Assembly: GCA_002418765.1 (NCBI GenBank)
Contig: DIET01000015.1
Location: 1-64,000, forward strand
DNA from: Peptococcaceae bacterium UBA5767
GTDB taxonomy: Bacteria; Bacillota; TC1; UBA5767
Direction of reading: 5' to 3'
Length of the DNA stretch: 64,000 bases
Both the position numbers and the translations under genes were made by a program. Positions within the stretch are counted from its first letter, which is position 1. Every line of letters begins with the position of its first letter. This document shows positions 1 through 7,710 of this stretch, in pieces. The notes below the pieces were generated by a model. It saw only the letters and a list, made by a program, of their open reading frames with translations. It made no database searches and was not told the origin of the DNA.

Positions 1-124
1 TTATGAGTGACCGAGAATCCAGGATTCAAGCTATTTGTGTATTTTTGAGCTTGAAATCGGGGCGTAAAAAAGTGATTTTTTCGCTTCGAGGGAACATGTC
101 AAAATTGGCTCAAACCCTTGAGAG

Positions 125-200
125 TGATCGATTTAGATAACAATGCTTAGTGAGAAGTCGATTTTGATAACATGGACTTGCAGTGGTCGATTTAGATGTT
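125..200. repeat. Three short direct repeats resembling an IS21-family element end
   Basis: Three copies of a TCGATTTAGATAACA-like word lie at 128-142, 158-172 (TCGATTTTGATAACA) and 187-200 (TCGATTTAGATGTT), about 30 bp apart in the same orientation. Spaced GTGGTCNATTT-type repeats of this kind are typical of the multiple terminal repeats of IS21-family (istA/istB) elements. No istA or istB reading frame is visible in bases 1-124, so the element body would lie left of the window, or this is an orphan end. The family assignment is inference from repeat pattern only. Confidence 0.45.
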
Positions 201-274
201 TCTTTAGTTTTTGCCGAGGTTGTGTTGTCAGGTTGGATGAAGATTGGGATAGATTATTAATTGAGGTGTGACTC

Positions 275-1087
275 ATGAGGAGTAGCTTTACTAAGCAAGC
301 CTTTGAACTACATTCTGATATTAGGCTTCCTTTTGAGCCAAAGGGAGAGGCGCTTGCTTTAAAAGAGGAAATCAGAAGAAGTTTGAAGTTCTTGAATCTA
401 TTTGAATACAACCACCTAAATGCACGTTTGATTACAAGCGAGAAGGATTTTTTTGATGTGGAAAATATCTTGTTCTATAACGTTGGATTAGGTGCTTTTT
501 CGCATCTTATGCTGGATGAGATTTCATTCTCGTTAGAGTATGATTCAAATAGCCCTAGCAATAAATATACGTATTCATATGAGTTGACATCGAAAGTAAC
601 TTCAGAAGAGATAAATGATGTAATACTGGAATTCAGCTTTGAGCTGGATAAAATGACAAGCGACATGAAGCCGCTTGATTATTGGCATGCCTTAAATCAA
701 GGTCATATTAAAATTTCAAAGTTGATGAATCCAAACGAATTTGGCCTTTCCATAGTTATTGAGACTCCGGAGAAACATCGGAACATTACTTCGTTGCTAA
801 AGCCCTTGATTGATGGATTGATATCCGCATTCCATTACCAAAATTCAGTGAATCAAGAGATACTCGATTATATTGCAAAGAAGAAGTATATTAGCGAGGA
901 TGTTGTGTTATCTCAACTTAGGGGTAAGGATTATACGTTCTTGGGTGAAAGGAATTTGGTTTCAATGTATAGAGACGGAATTAAGTGGAATCCTGAGGAT
1001 GAAAAATGCACAAAGATAAATATGAAACAAATAAAGGGATTGAGTAAAACTATAAAGGTATATGGGAGAGTATATTTATTAAAATAA
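275..1087 (+). CDS. Hypothetical protein, 270 aa
   Basis: I do not recognise this protein. It starts at an ATG preceded by GAGGTG at 263-268. It is soluble-looking, with no signal peptide or membrane segment, and mixes beta-type stretches (residues about 85-130) with helical ones. The region around residues 70-90 is rich in aromatic and acidic residues. It sits alone between an IS21-like end on the left and a decayed IS3 orfA on the right, so it may be cargo or a remnant of an acquired segment. It is not obviously part of any operon here. An inverted pair AAGCCCAA (1086-1093) and TTGGGCTT (1183-1190), the latter followed by further Ts, flanks the downstream gap but has a loop of about 90 bases and is a poor terminator. 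Confidence 0.6.
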   Translation: MRSSFTKQAFELHSDIRLPFEPKGEALALKEEIRRSLKFLNLFEYNHLNARLITSEKDFFDVENILFYNVGLGAFSHLMLDEISFSLEYDSNSPSNKYTYSYELTSKVTSEEINDVILEFSFELDKMTSDMKPLDYWHALNQGHIKISKLMNPNEFGLSIVIETPEKHRNITSLLKPLIDGLISAFHYQNSVNQEILDYIAKKKYISEDVVLSQLRGKDYTFLGERNLVSMYRDGIKWNPEDEKCTKINMKQIKGLSKTIKVYGRVYLLK

Positions 1088-1386
1088 GCCCAATATTCTA
1101 ATACGACCTTGAAAATTAAGCTTAAGTTTATGTCTGCTGATACAAAGGCGTAAGTACCTCTGTCTACTTTAATGCTAAATGGATTTGGGCTTTTTCAGGA
1201 GGGTTAGCGGGTTGCAAATTGACAATTTTATTATATTAATCCGAGAGAGAACATGTCAAGAGAATCATGGAGTAAATGCGGAATCAGGCAGCGAGCTCGT
1301 CAGTTGCCTTTTCGTCTTTATATTGGAATTATGATATTCTCATAAAGTGAGACACAGTTTTGGGAGATTTAAGTTATACTAATATC

Positions 1387-1498
1387 ATGAATAAGAGAAA
1401 CCGATACGCCCAGAGTTCAAAGGGAAAGTGGTACTGGAGATTTTAGCAGAGGAAGAAACGGTCAACCAGATTGCAGCTAAATACAGTGTCAGTCCAGG
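1387..1498 (+). pseudogene. IS3-family orfA remnant, N-terminal part, frameshifted
   Basis: Reading from the ATG at 1387 gives MNKRNRY, and after a one-base frame change near 1407 continues PEFKGKVVLEILAEEETV and NQIAAKYSVSP. This is the helix-turn-helix N-terminus of an IS3/IS150-group OrfA. The intact frame ends after 18 codons, so it is not functional. Immediately upstream, AAAGTGAGACACAGTTTTGGGAG at 1344-1366 looks like the left terminal region of such elements. Similarity stops near 1498, where the sequence switches to the opposite-strand remnant listed next. No orfB was seen. Confidence 0.7.
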
Positions 1499-1502
1499 CG
1501 GA

Positions 1503-1660
1503 TCCGAGTATCTTGTCAGATTTTTTTCAATCAATCGCTCTCATAGGCCAGCTGGTTTATCTTCAGGTTCAAGTTCTGCAATATGATACTGGCTTCTTTT
1601 TAATTCCTTTTGGCTTCGAAAGGCCCTCTCTTAAACACATTCGAAGCTCGCTCTAGGATT
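1503..1660 (-). pseudogene. IS3-family orfA remnant, C-terminal part, inverted and with stops
   Basis: The minus strand, read from about 1660 down to 1503, gives EILERASNVFKRGPFEAKRN, a stop, then LQNLNLKINQLAYESD, a TGA where Trp is expected, and LKKI. This matches the C-terminal leucine-zipper part of OrfA, which usually ends in a GQLxxExDWLKKK motif. At least three in-frame stops make it a pseudogene. It points opposite to the N-terminal remnant at 1387-1498, so the orfA was broken and one part inverted. A 204-bp open frame on the plus strand over part of this region is not a gene. Confidence 0.6.
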
Positions 1661-1728
1661 TCTTTTTTTCAGCGGTTCAACACGACTTGCTGTAGATAAA
1701 TCGTAAAAGATGATTGGAGATGATTTGC

Positions 1729-2793
1729 ATGGACCATCAAGTAGTCGCACAATTGATCAGAAACGACAGACAGAATATTGCAGAGGAGGTACTCAGACTA
1801 CAGCTGGAAATCATGCCAGAAATGGCAAAACGATACTCTGCTTATCAGATGGAAAAAACGATTCAGGACATGAAATACCATGTACAGTTTTTGGAGACAG
1901 CTCTGTTTGCTGATAGCCCACCTCTGTTTATCAATTATTTGTGTTGGTTGAAGGAGCTTTTGGAAAGTATGGGCGTTCCTCTTAGAGATCTGAGCATGAG
2001 CGTGGTTTGCCTGGGGAAATGCCTGAATGCGCGATATCCTGACATTTATCACAAAACAATGGATAAAATCATTAGCGAAGGATTAGAGCATCTTAATATG
2101 GCAGCGCTACCATCTGAAACCTTTCTCGTTGAGGAGTTGCCTTATTCCGGACTGGCGGTAAAGTATCTGGAGTTGCTTTTAAAAGGCGAGCGGTTCCAGG
2201 CAAGTGAGCTGATCCAAGATGCATTGAAACGTGGTGCCCCCATCAAAGAAATTTACCTGCAAGTGTTTCAAAACACACAGTATGAACTCGGGCGGCTGTG
2301 GCAAACCGGAAAAATCAACGTAGCACAGGAGCATTATTGCACCGCAGCCTCTCAATTTGTAATGGCGGAGCTTTATCCGTATATTTTTAGAACTGCGAAT
2401 CAAGGAATAACAGTGGTGGCCGGCTGTGTGGGCAACGAACTGCATGAAGTTGGAATTCGAATGATTGCAGATTTTATGGAACTTTCAGGATTCAATACGT
2501 ATTATGTCGGAGCGAATACTCCCGCGGAGAGCATCATCGCAACACTTGTTGCACATAAGCCAAGTGTCCTCGCGATATCGGCTACGATGACGTTTCATGT
2601 GGCTGAGGTGGCAGAGCTGATTCAAAAGGTCAGAAAGTCAAAGGAATGCAATGACGTGATTGTTATGGTCGGTGGATACCCGTTCAATATTGATAAGAAT
2701 TTGTGGGAAACAGTAGGGGCGGATTGCTATGCCAGGAATGCGGAAGAAGCAGTGGGAGTGTTGCTGGCAATGAAAAGCGAGGTGGAAAATTGA
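1729..2793 (+). CDS. Cobalamin-binding protein with B12-photoreceptor motifs
   Basis: This 354-residue soluble protein has an all-helical N-terminal half (about 1-150) and a C-terminal Rossmann-type B12-binding half. The signature W191-x9-E201-H202 is present (LWQTGKINVAQEH), followed by E237-L-H239-E-V-G242, a variant of the DxHxxG motif whose His ligates cobalt. In known families the W-x9-EH plus E/DxHxxG combination marks CarH/LitR/AerR-type light sensors, where the Trp and His residues cap adenosyl- or methylcobalamin. There is no MerR-type DNA-binding domain, so it is not a CarH repressor. Its stop overlaps the TTG start of the diguanylate cyclase downstream, suggesting it regulates that enzyme. 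I prefer the ATG at 1729 (TTGGAGA at 1714-1720) over the TTG at 1714 and the ATG at 1720. B12 binding is confident; light sensing is inference. Confidence 0.85.
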   Translation: MDHQVVAQLIRNDRQNIAEEVLRLQLEIMPEMAKRYSAYQMEKTIQDMKYHVQFLETALFADSPPLFINYLCWLKELLESMGVPLRDLSMSVVCLGKCLNARYPDIYHKTMDKIISEGLEHLNMAALPSETFLVEELPYSGLAVKYLELLLKGERFQASELIQDALKRGAPIKEIYLQVFQNTQYELGRLWQTGKINVAQEHYCTAASQFVMAELYPYIFRTANQGITVVAGCVGNELHEVGIRMIADFMELSGFNTYYVGANTPAESIIATLVAHKPSVLAISATMTFHVAEVAELIQKVRKSKECNDVIVMVGGYPFNIDKNLWETVGADCYARNAEEAVGVLLAMKSEVEN

Positions 2794-3794
2794 GCAAGCG
2801 GAAGGCGGAAACCAATATTGAAGCAGTGATCATTAGCTGCGATCCGAGTGGAATGATAAAGAACATCCTATTTAGGGAGGTCAGTTTTTGTGATGCGTTT
2901 CAAGTGGGAGAGTTCTTCGGTAAAAATGTTGATGAGGGGAATCTTTCCAAAGCTCTGACGTTTTTTAAGGACATCAAGAATAAAAAAATCATCACAAATT
3001 GTGAAATCAATTTCAAGTATGACAATGGGATTTCAACACTTGTCTTGTCAGGAGTGCAGGACGGACCCGATTTAATTGTCCTAGCGGCATCGGGCCAGAT
3101 TGAGTCCTTGCAGTTCGATGAGATTATGGCAATAAACAATGAAATGGTGAACATGTTCCGCATGTCTGTCAAAGACCAGCTGGTGGGGAGTCGCACTGTT
3201 GAAAAACACGGATTTAATCATTTCGATGAAATAAGCAGGCTCAACAATGAGCTGATGAATGTACAGCGGGAGCTGGCCAAGAAAAACATTGAGCTTAAAC
3301 AGCTCAACAGCAAGCTCGAGGAACTGACGTTCCATGACCCACTGACGGGTCTTTACAACATACGATATTTGTATCCCAAGTTCGAAGAAGAAAACAGCCG
3401 CTCTGCCCGTTTCCAATATCCCATTGCCTTGGTTATGATCGATTTGAACAATTTCAAGCAGATCAATGACCAGCAGGGACACATCGTTGGTGATCAGATG
3501 TTGAAACATTTTGCCAGCATTAGTACTTCTTGTACTAGAAGCGGTTTGGATTATGTGTTTCGAATCGGTGGGGATGAATTTCTTATTCTGATGACCCATT
3601 GCGAAGAGGAAACCGCTGAAGTGATTCTGAACCGTATTGATCAGGAATATCGAAGAAAAAACGAACTATCTTCCATTGCCTTCGGTATATCCATCTTTGT
3701 CGGTAGTCCGGATCAAGATATGGAATTTATCTTAAAAGAAGCTGATTCCAAAATGTATGCCCACAAAATGAAAATCAAAACAAAAAACGATTAA
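2790..3794 (+). CDS. Diguanylate cyclase: PAS-like domain, coiled coil, GGDEF
   Basis: This predicted cytosolic enzyme makes cyclic di-GMP from two GTP. Residues about 8-110 look like a PAS-type sensor domain. Residues about 140-175 form a heptad-rich coiled coil (RLNNELMNVQRELAKKNIEL), leading into LTFHDPLTGLYN and a GGDEF domain with an intact RIGGDEFLIL active-site loop. The five-residue spacing before GGDEF has SGLD where the RxxD inhibitory site would be, so product inhibition may be lost. The start is the TTG at 2790 with GAGGTGG at 2780-2786; it overlaps the stop of the B12-binding gene. An open frame extends upstream to 2703 but lies inside that gene. The tight coupling suggests the two proteins form one input-output unit. 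Regulation by cobalamin or light is inferred. Confidence 0.88.
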   Translation: MSKRKAETNIEAVIISCDPSGMIKNILFREVSFCDAFQVGEFFGKNVDEGNLSKALTFFKDIKNKKIITNCEINFKYDNGISTLVLSGVQDGPDLIVLAASGQIESLQFDEIMAINNEMVNMFRMSVKDQLVGSRTVEKHGFNHFDEISRLNNELMNVQRELAKKNIELKQLNSKLEELTFHDPLTGLYNIRYLYPKFEEENSRSARFQYPIALVMIDLNNFKQINDQQGHIVGDQMLKHFASISTSCTRSGLDYVFRIGGDEFLILMTHCEEETAEVILNRIDQEYRRKNELSSIAFGISIFVGSPDQDMEFILKEADSKMYAHKMKIKTKND

Positions 3795-3807
3795 GAGAGG
3801 TATACGA

Positions 3808-4317
3808 ATGCGAATCGAAGCAATCACACGGGGGGCGGTGACCATTGCGCTGGTTTGCATCTTTTTTACAGTGTTCAAAGGTGTCACAAACATTTTCAAT
3901 GCATTACTTATTCCGTTGATCCTGTACGGAAATCTGATGAATTTGAAAAGAGAAGAGCGGTACGCCATACTGGGTGCCTTACTGTGTGTGTGTGCTATTT
4001 TATTTAAGATACAGATCATTTTTACGATTTTCTACTGTATCATTGCGCTTTTGCTTCTTTTTATCGATCGTGAAAAATGGTCATTTCCTCGCGGGGCGGC
4101 TTTGCTTTCTCTTGGGCTCAGCCTTAGTTTCTGGATTGCTATCGAAGCAACGGATGCTCTATTTCTGACCTGTATGGGTGACATCATGCGATATGCGCTT
4201 AATGGCAATCAATTTGCATATGCTGGGTTGCTTGTCTTCGAAGGAGCATTTGTGGGGATTGGACTACTGTTTGCGATGAAAATTCTTCAAAAGAGACTTG
4301 GCAAAATCGTCAAATGA
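3808..4317 (+). CDS. Small integral membrane protein, 169 aa
   Basis: I do not recognise a family. The protein is strongly hydrophobic with about five predicted membrane helices: roughly residues 10-28, 30-42, 54-84, 95-115 and 137-158. A short polar LKREER loop lies between the second and third helices and a basic tail (LQKRLGKIVK) ends the protein. It begins 13 bp after the diguanylate cyclase with AGAGAGG at 3793-3799 before the ATG, so it is probably co-transcribed with the B12-binding and GGDEF genes. Whether it is the output or an input of that pathway cannot be told from sequence. Confidence 0.7.
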   Translation: MRIEAITRGAVTIALVCIFFTVFKGVTNIFNALLIPLILYGNLMNLKREERYAILGALLCVCAILFKIQIIFTIFYCIIALLLLFIDREKWSFPRGAALLSLGLSLSFWIAIEATDALFLTCMGDIMRYALNGNQFAYAGLLVFEGAFVGIGLLFAMKILQKRLGKIVK

Positions 4318-4573
4318 AATAGTGACTGCTTAAGAATGTAACAAATATAGCCAGATTGTAAAATGAAAGCACTGGTGCATTTCATTCTACATGTAAGCAA
4401 CAGAAAAAAGCATGAGGCAGCTAAAGGAGCGCCAGACGCTTGTTGCAGTGGATATTTCCCATAACTGTGATCAATACAAGTACTGGTCTTGACATTGAAT
4501 TTGGGTGTCGGAAATAGACCATCTGGTGAAATCATTGCCAGTGGTGTCCAAAGGGGGGTGAAAGAGTCTATTT

Positions 4574-5647
4574 ATGCTGGAAGATGCGACTAGATTTAAA
4601 AGAACATACAGCAGACATGAAAAGAGCCGGCATCTAAAGAGCTTGGAGGTGGACTGGAACAGGCTCTATGAATCCAATCCTCATCTTAGTCCCTACCAGT
4701 CGTATTCATTCAATCTGGCGGTGAGAAGCGTAACGCGTCTGAGCCCCAGGCGCTATAATCTTACACCCGTATTTTTCGTCTTTTACGGTCTGCAGGGAGA
4801 GGCACGCCTGATTGCCCCACTGTATGTTAGGAAGGCACGAAACGGCACCAAGGTTTATCTGTTTACCGATTTCATGCCTGCCGGCTACTCGGACCTGATT
4901 TATTCGCCGGACTTGACGCAACAGGAATTCGATGTAGCACTTTCTGTGATAGCAACAGAATTGGGCAATCCGATGTTCCTATTTAGAAAAGTAAACCAAC
5001 AAAGCTTGTTGAACCAATTTTTGCGATGTTCCAATTATGACATGCATGACATTGGCCGCCAGACTTGTGTTGAGATTCCAAGGATGTCATCCTATGGAAA
5101 ATATTGGGAGAGCCTCAGTAAAAGCACGCGTCAGAGTATTCGGACCAGTATAAACAGGCTTGAGAGGGAGGGGTATGCCTGGGAGGTGAAGCTGATTCAG
5201 GGGGAACCGTTGTCCAGTAGTACGATGCGAACCCTGATGGACATCTATTTCAAACGCTACTCCCAGCGGGGATATCGAGGTCTGCGAAGCAGGCTGTTGG
5301 CATTTTCGAAGCGCTATTTGAATCCGGTCACCCGTGCCCTGCAACACTCCGATGAGTCATTTTGCGCTATACTGGAAATTGAGGGCACGCCGGCTGCTTT
5401 TTGTGCGGGCTTCGAGCGGCAAGGCGGCCGCCTCGTCATCCCATTCCTTTCTATTGACTGTGATTGGGGACGCTATAGCCCTGGGGGTCTTCTAATCACG
5501 GAAATCATGGAGTGGTTGCATGAACAGAAAATGCATTCGTCGCTGGATCTGTCCCGCGGTGGGGAAAAGTACAAATATCGCTATGGCGGGAAGGACCATT
5601 TCAATTACAACTATGAATTTAGAATCAGGAAAGAAACAAGGCGTTAA
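4574..5647 (+). CDS. GNAT/BioF2-like (CelD/BcsL-type) acyltransferase
   Basis: This 357-residue protein resembles the BioF2-like or FemAB-like branch of the GNAT superfamily. The conserved C-terminal pattern is visible: GRYSPGGLLITEIMEWL at about 310-326, then DLSRGGEKYKYRYGG at about 334-348. The central KSTRQSIRTSINRLEREG helix (about 184-201) is also typical. Members use acyl-CoA or aminoacyl-tRNA donors and often modify cell-wall or exopolysaccharide components. The ATG at 4574 is the first in frame; the G-rich stretch at 4553-4560 is a rather distant ribosome binding site. The 3' end overlaps the next gene by 35 bp, so the two are translationally linked. The substrate is unknown; the ATP-grasp neighbours suggest transfer or ligation of amino acids onto a surface polymer or peptide. 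Confidence 0.75.
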   Translation: MLEDATRFKRTYSRHEKSRHLKSLEVDWNRLYESNPHLSPYQSYSFNLAVRSVTRLSPRRYNLTPVFFVFYGLQGEARLIAPLYVRKARNGTKVYLFTDFMPAGYSDLIYSPDLTQQEFDVALSVIATELGNPMFLFRKVNQQSLLNQFLRCSNYDMHDIGRQTCVEIPRMSSYGKYWESLSKSTRQSIRTSINRLEREGYAWEVKLIQGEPLSSSTMRTLMDIYFKRYSQRGYRGLRSRLLAFSKRYLNPVTRALQHSDESFCAILEIEGTPAAFCAGFERQGGRLVIPFLSIDCDWGRYSPGGLLITEIMEWLHEQKMHSSLDLSRGGEKYKYRYGGKDHFNYNYEFRIRKETRR

Positions 5648-6716
5648 GAACAAGATCGTCTTATTCGGAGGGAATGCGGCCAGCCTGTTCCTCCTGAGAA
5701 GGCTCAGCCGAAAAGGCTGGCAGGTCATTATGGTGACAGACAGGCATGAATTTGCAAGCCGTTCAAAATATGGGGAGTTACATCTGGTTTCTGTCGAGCG
5801 AGCGGTGGAAGAAGTGGTTCGGACGATTCTCCTGAAGCATGGACAGAATCTTTTGGCTGTAGCGACAGATGAGCACTACCTGAACCTGGTGCTAAGATAT
5901 CAACCTGGTTTGCATGAACAGTTCAATTGGCTCATGCCCGAGAGAAAAACTGCACTTCGTTTGCTACGCAAGAAGACGGCCTATGAGTTATGCCGCGCCT
6001 GCCGAATCCCAGTACCTGCGGTGTATAAATTGGAAGAAATGCTAACCTCTGATCGTCCGGAGGCATACCCTTTGGTGGCTAAAAGAGACGCCTATTTAGA
6101 ACGAACTCAGAAAGCGGGACTGCCCAAATACACTGTTTTACAAACTCGGATGGAAATAGAAGCCTTTGCCAGTAAATATGCGCTGGTAAAGGAAGATATC
6201 CTGTTGCAACAGAAACTCTCAGACTCTTTCAGGTCGGTGAGTGTGGCTGGTTTTTTTCTTCAGGGCGTGACGCGTTGCCTGATTGCCGTGGAACAGGTGC
6301 GTCAGTATCCGAGCGGTGTGACCTGTTTCGCAAGAGAAGCAGGGGAATGTCGCTGGTCGAAGTTGGTACAGGAATATATCCGGCGATTTGCAGAGCATAC
6401 CGGCTACACGGGTTTTTTGGAAATGGAGTTTAAAACTGATGGGGAGCAGGTATGGCTGTTGGATATAAATCCCAGGTTGTGGAAATGGATGAATATCCTT
6501 AAGGCCAAGTACCCAGGATTTCCGCATCAGTTGCTTTCCGTCGTTCCGATGGAAGCCAACGGAAAACGGGCTGTCTGGGCGGATCCTTTCAGGGATCTGC
6601 CAGCCATGTTGAAAGAGCATTCTGTGTGCGGGCTTTTGGATTATAAGTTTGGGATGACGCTGTACATGGTCGATTTCAGGGACTGGGGTCCATATTCGTT
6701 CTTGTGGCGCAGGTAG
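5613..6716 (+). CDS. ATP-grasp carboxylate-amine ligase-like protein
   Basis: A 367-residue protein with an N-terminal Rossmann-like segment (KIVLFGGNAASLFLLRRL, about 12-29) and a C-terminal ATP-grasp domain. The metal-binding end of the grasp is readable as FLEMEFKTDG followed by LLDINPRLWKW, with the E/D-x-N-P-R motif intact. ATP-grasp enzymes join a carboxylate to an amine via an acyl phosphate. The closest types I can suggest are D-aspartate ligase-like or predicted ATP-grasp proteins. I place the start at the ATG at 5613, inside the end of the acyltransferase gene. The open frame extends to 5520, but those residues lie over the acyltransferase coding region. The next gene is also ATP-grasp, so a two-step modification is plausible. 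Confidence 0.72.
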   Translation: MNLESGKKQGVKNKIVLFGGNAASLFLLRRLSRKGWQVIMVTDRHEFASRSKYGELHLVSVERAVEEVVRTILLKHGQNLLAVATDEHYLNLVLRYQPGLHEQFNWLMPERKTALRLLRKKTAYELCRACRIPVPAVYKLEEMLTSDRPEAYPLVAKRDAYLERTQKAGLPKYTVLQTRMEIEAFASKYALVKEDILLQQKLSDSFRSVSVAGFFLQGVTRCLIAVEQVRQYPSGVTCFAREAGECRWSKLVQEYIRRFAEHTGYTGFLEMEFKTDGEQVWLLDINPRLWKWMNILKAKYPGFPHQLLSVVPMEANGKRAVWADPFRDLPAMLKEHSVCGLLDYKFGMTLYMVDFRDWGPYSFLWRR

Positions 6717-6735
6717 AGATGCAAAGGGGAAAAAC

Positions 6736-7626
6736 ATGGATAAAGCGTGGATCGAGAAGGAGATGCGATACTGGGTGGCTCGGGCGGCTGCCATGGTCCT
6801 GAGCGAACGCCAGTTTGTCTGTCTAAAGGGTCTTATCCGGACCGGAAAATGGCCGGAACTGGATAATCCGGTTAGCATCAATGACAAGATGCGATGGCTG
6901 ATGTTGAACCACAGGGACGAACGATTGCATCAGTTGGTAGACAAGTACCGGGTCAGGGATTTCGTCAGAGAAAGAATTGGGCACACATACCTGACCGAAC
7001 TGTACGACGTATATGAAAATGTTCGGGATATCAATTTTAATGCTTTGCCGGAACGCTTCATTTTGAAGACCAACCATGCATCAGGATGGAATGTCGTCTG
7101 TTTGGACAAAAATCAGTTCGATGCCAGGCGGGCCAGAAACCAACTCAACAAATGGATGAATCGGGATTACTGGGACCATACCCGGGAGTGGGCCTACAAG
7201 GGCGTTCCGCGTCGGATTCTTTGGGAACAGTTTCTGTATGACCCTGAGCAGGGAGGGTTGCCCCGAGACTACAAAATACACTGCTTCCATGGTGAGCCGA
7301 AATTCATTCAGGTCTTCGAGGACATGGATTCGGACCTGAAGCGCAATCTCTATGATTGTGAGTGGAACCAGTCCCCCATCACCGAAGGGTTGCCGGAATG
7401 CAAGCAACCCATCGAGAAGCCCAAAAAGCTACAGGAGATGCTCTGGGTAGCCAGAAAGCTTTCCGAGGGACTGCCATATGTGCGTGTCGACCTGTACTAT
7501 GTTAGAGAGCAGATCTACTTTGGCGAGATGACCATCTACCATGACTCGGCGAATTCCAGGTACAAGACGCGGGAGATGGAAAAAGAGATCGGGAACTGGC
7601 TGGATTTAGAGGAGATAGGACGATAG
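6736..7626 (+). CDS. TupA-like ATP-grasp family protein
   Basis: The 296-residue protein matches the TupA-like ATP-grasp pattern seen in glycan and teichuronopeptide clusters. Visible landmarks are DKYRVRDFV near 72-80, RFILKTNHASGWNVVCLDK at about 110-128, RDYKIHCFHGEPKFIQVF at about 177-194, and YVRVDLYYVREQIYFGEMTI at about 254-273. TupA was named for attaching amino acids to teichuronopeptide in an alkaliphilic Bacillus; many relatives sit among glycosyltransferases. The start ATG at 6736 has AAAGGGG at 6722-6728 and follows the previous stop by 19 bp, so it belongs to the same operon. No membrane segment is evident. Confidence 0.82.
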   Translation: MDKAWIEKEMRYWVARAAAMVLSERQFVCLKGLIRTGKWPELDNPVSINDKMRWLMLNHRDERLHQLVDKYRVRDFVRERIGHTYLTELYDVYENVRDINFNALPERFILKTNHASGWNVVCLDKNQFDARRARNQLNKWMNRDYWDHTREWAYKGVPRRILWEQFLYDPEQGGLPRDYKIHCFHGEPKFIQVFEDMDSDLKRNLYDCEWNQSPITEGLPECKQPIEKPKKLQEMLWVARKLSEGLPYVRVDLYYVREQIYFGEMTIYHDSANSRYKTREMEKEIGNWLDLEEIGR

Positions 7627-7710
7627 TCCCTATGTGATAGGGTTTGAACTAAGGGCTTGATGAGGCTTACAAACGAATAAACCATGCTGATTTTGAAAAG
7701 GAGTTACAGA

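Noticed and set aside
2703..2789. Upstream extension of the diguanylate cyclase frame
   Set aside because: It lies entirely inside the B12-binding gene; the TTG at 2790 has a good ribosome site and overlaps the stop.
5520..5612. Upstream extension of the ATP-grasp frame
   Set aside because: These residues come from the coding region of the acyltransferase in another frame; the ATG at 5613 is preferred.
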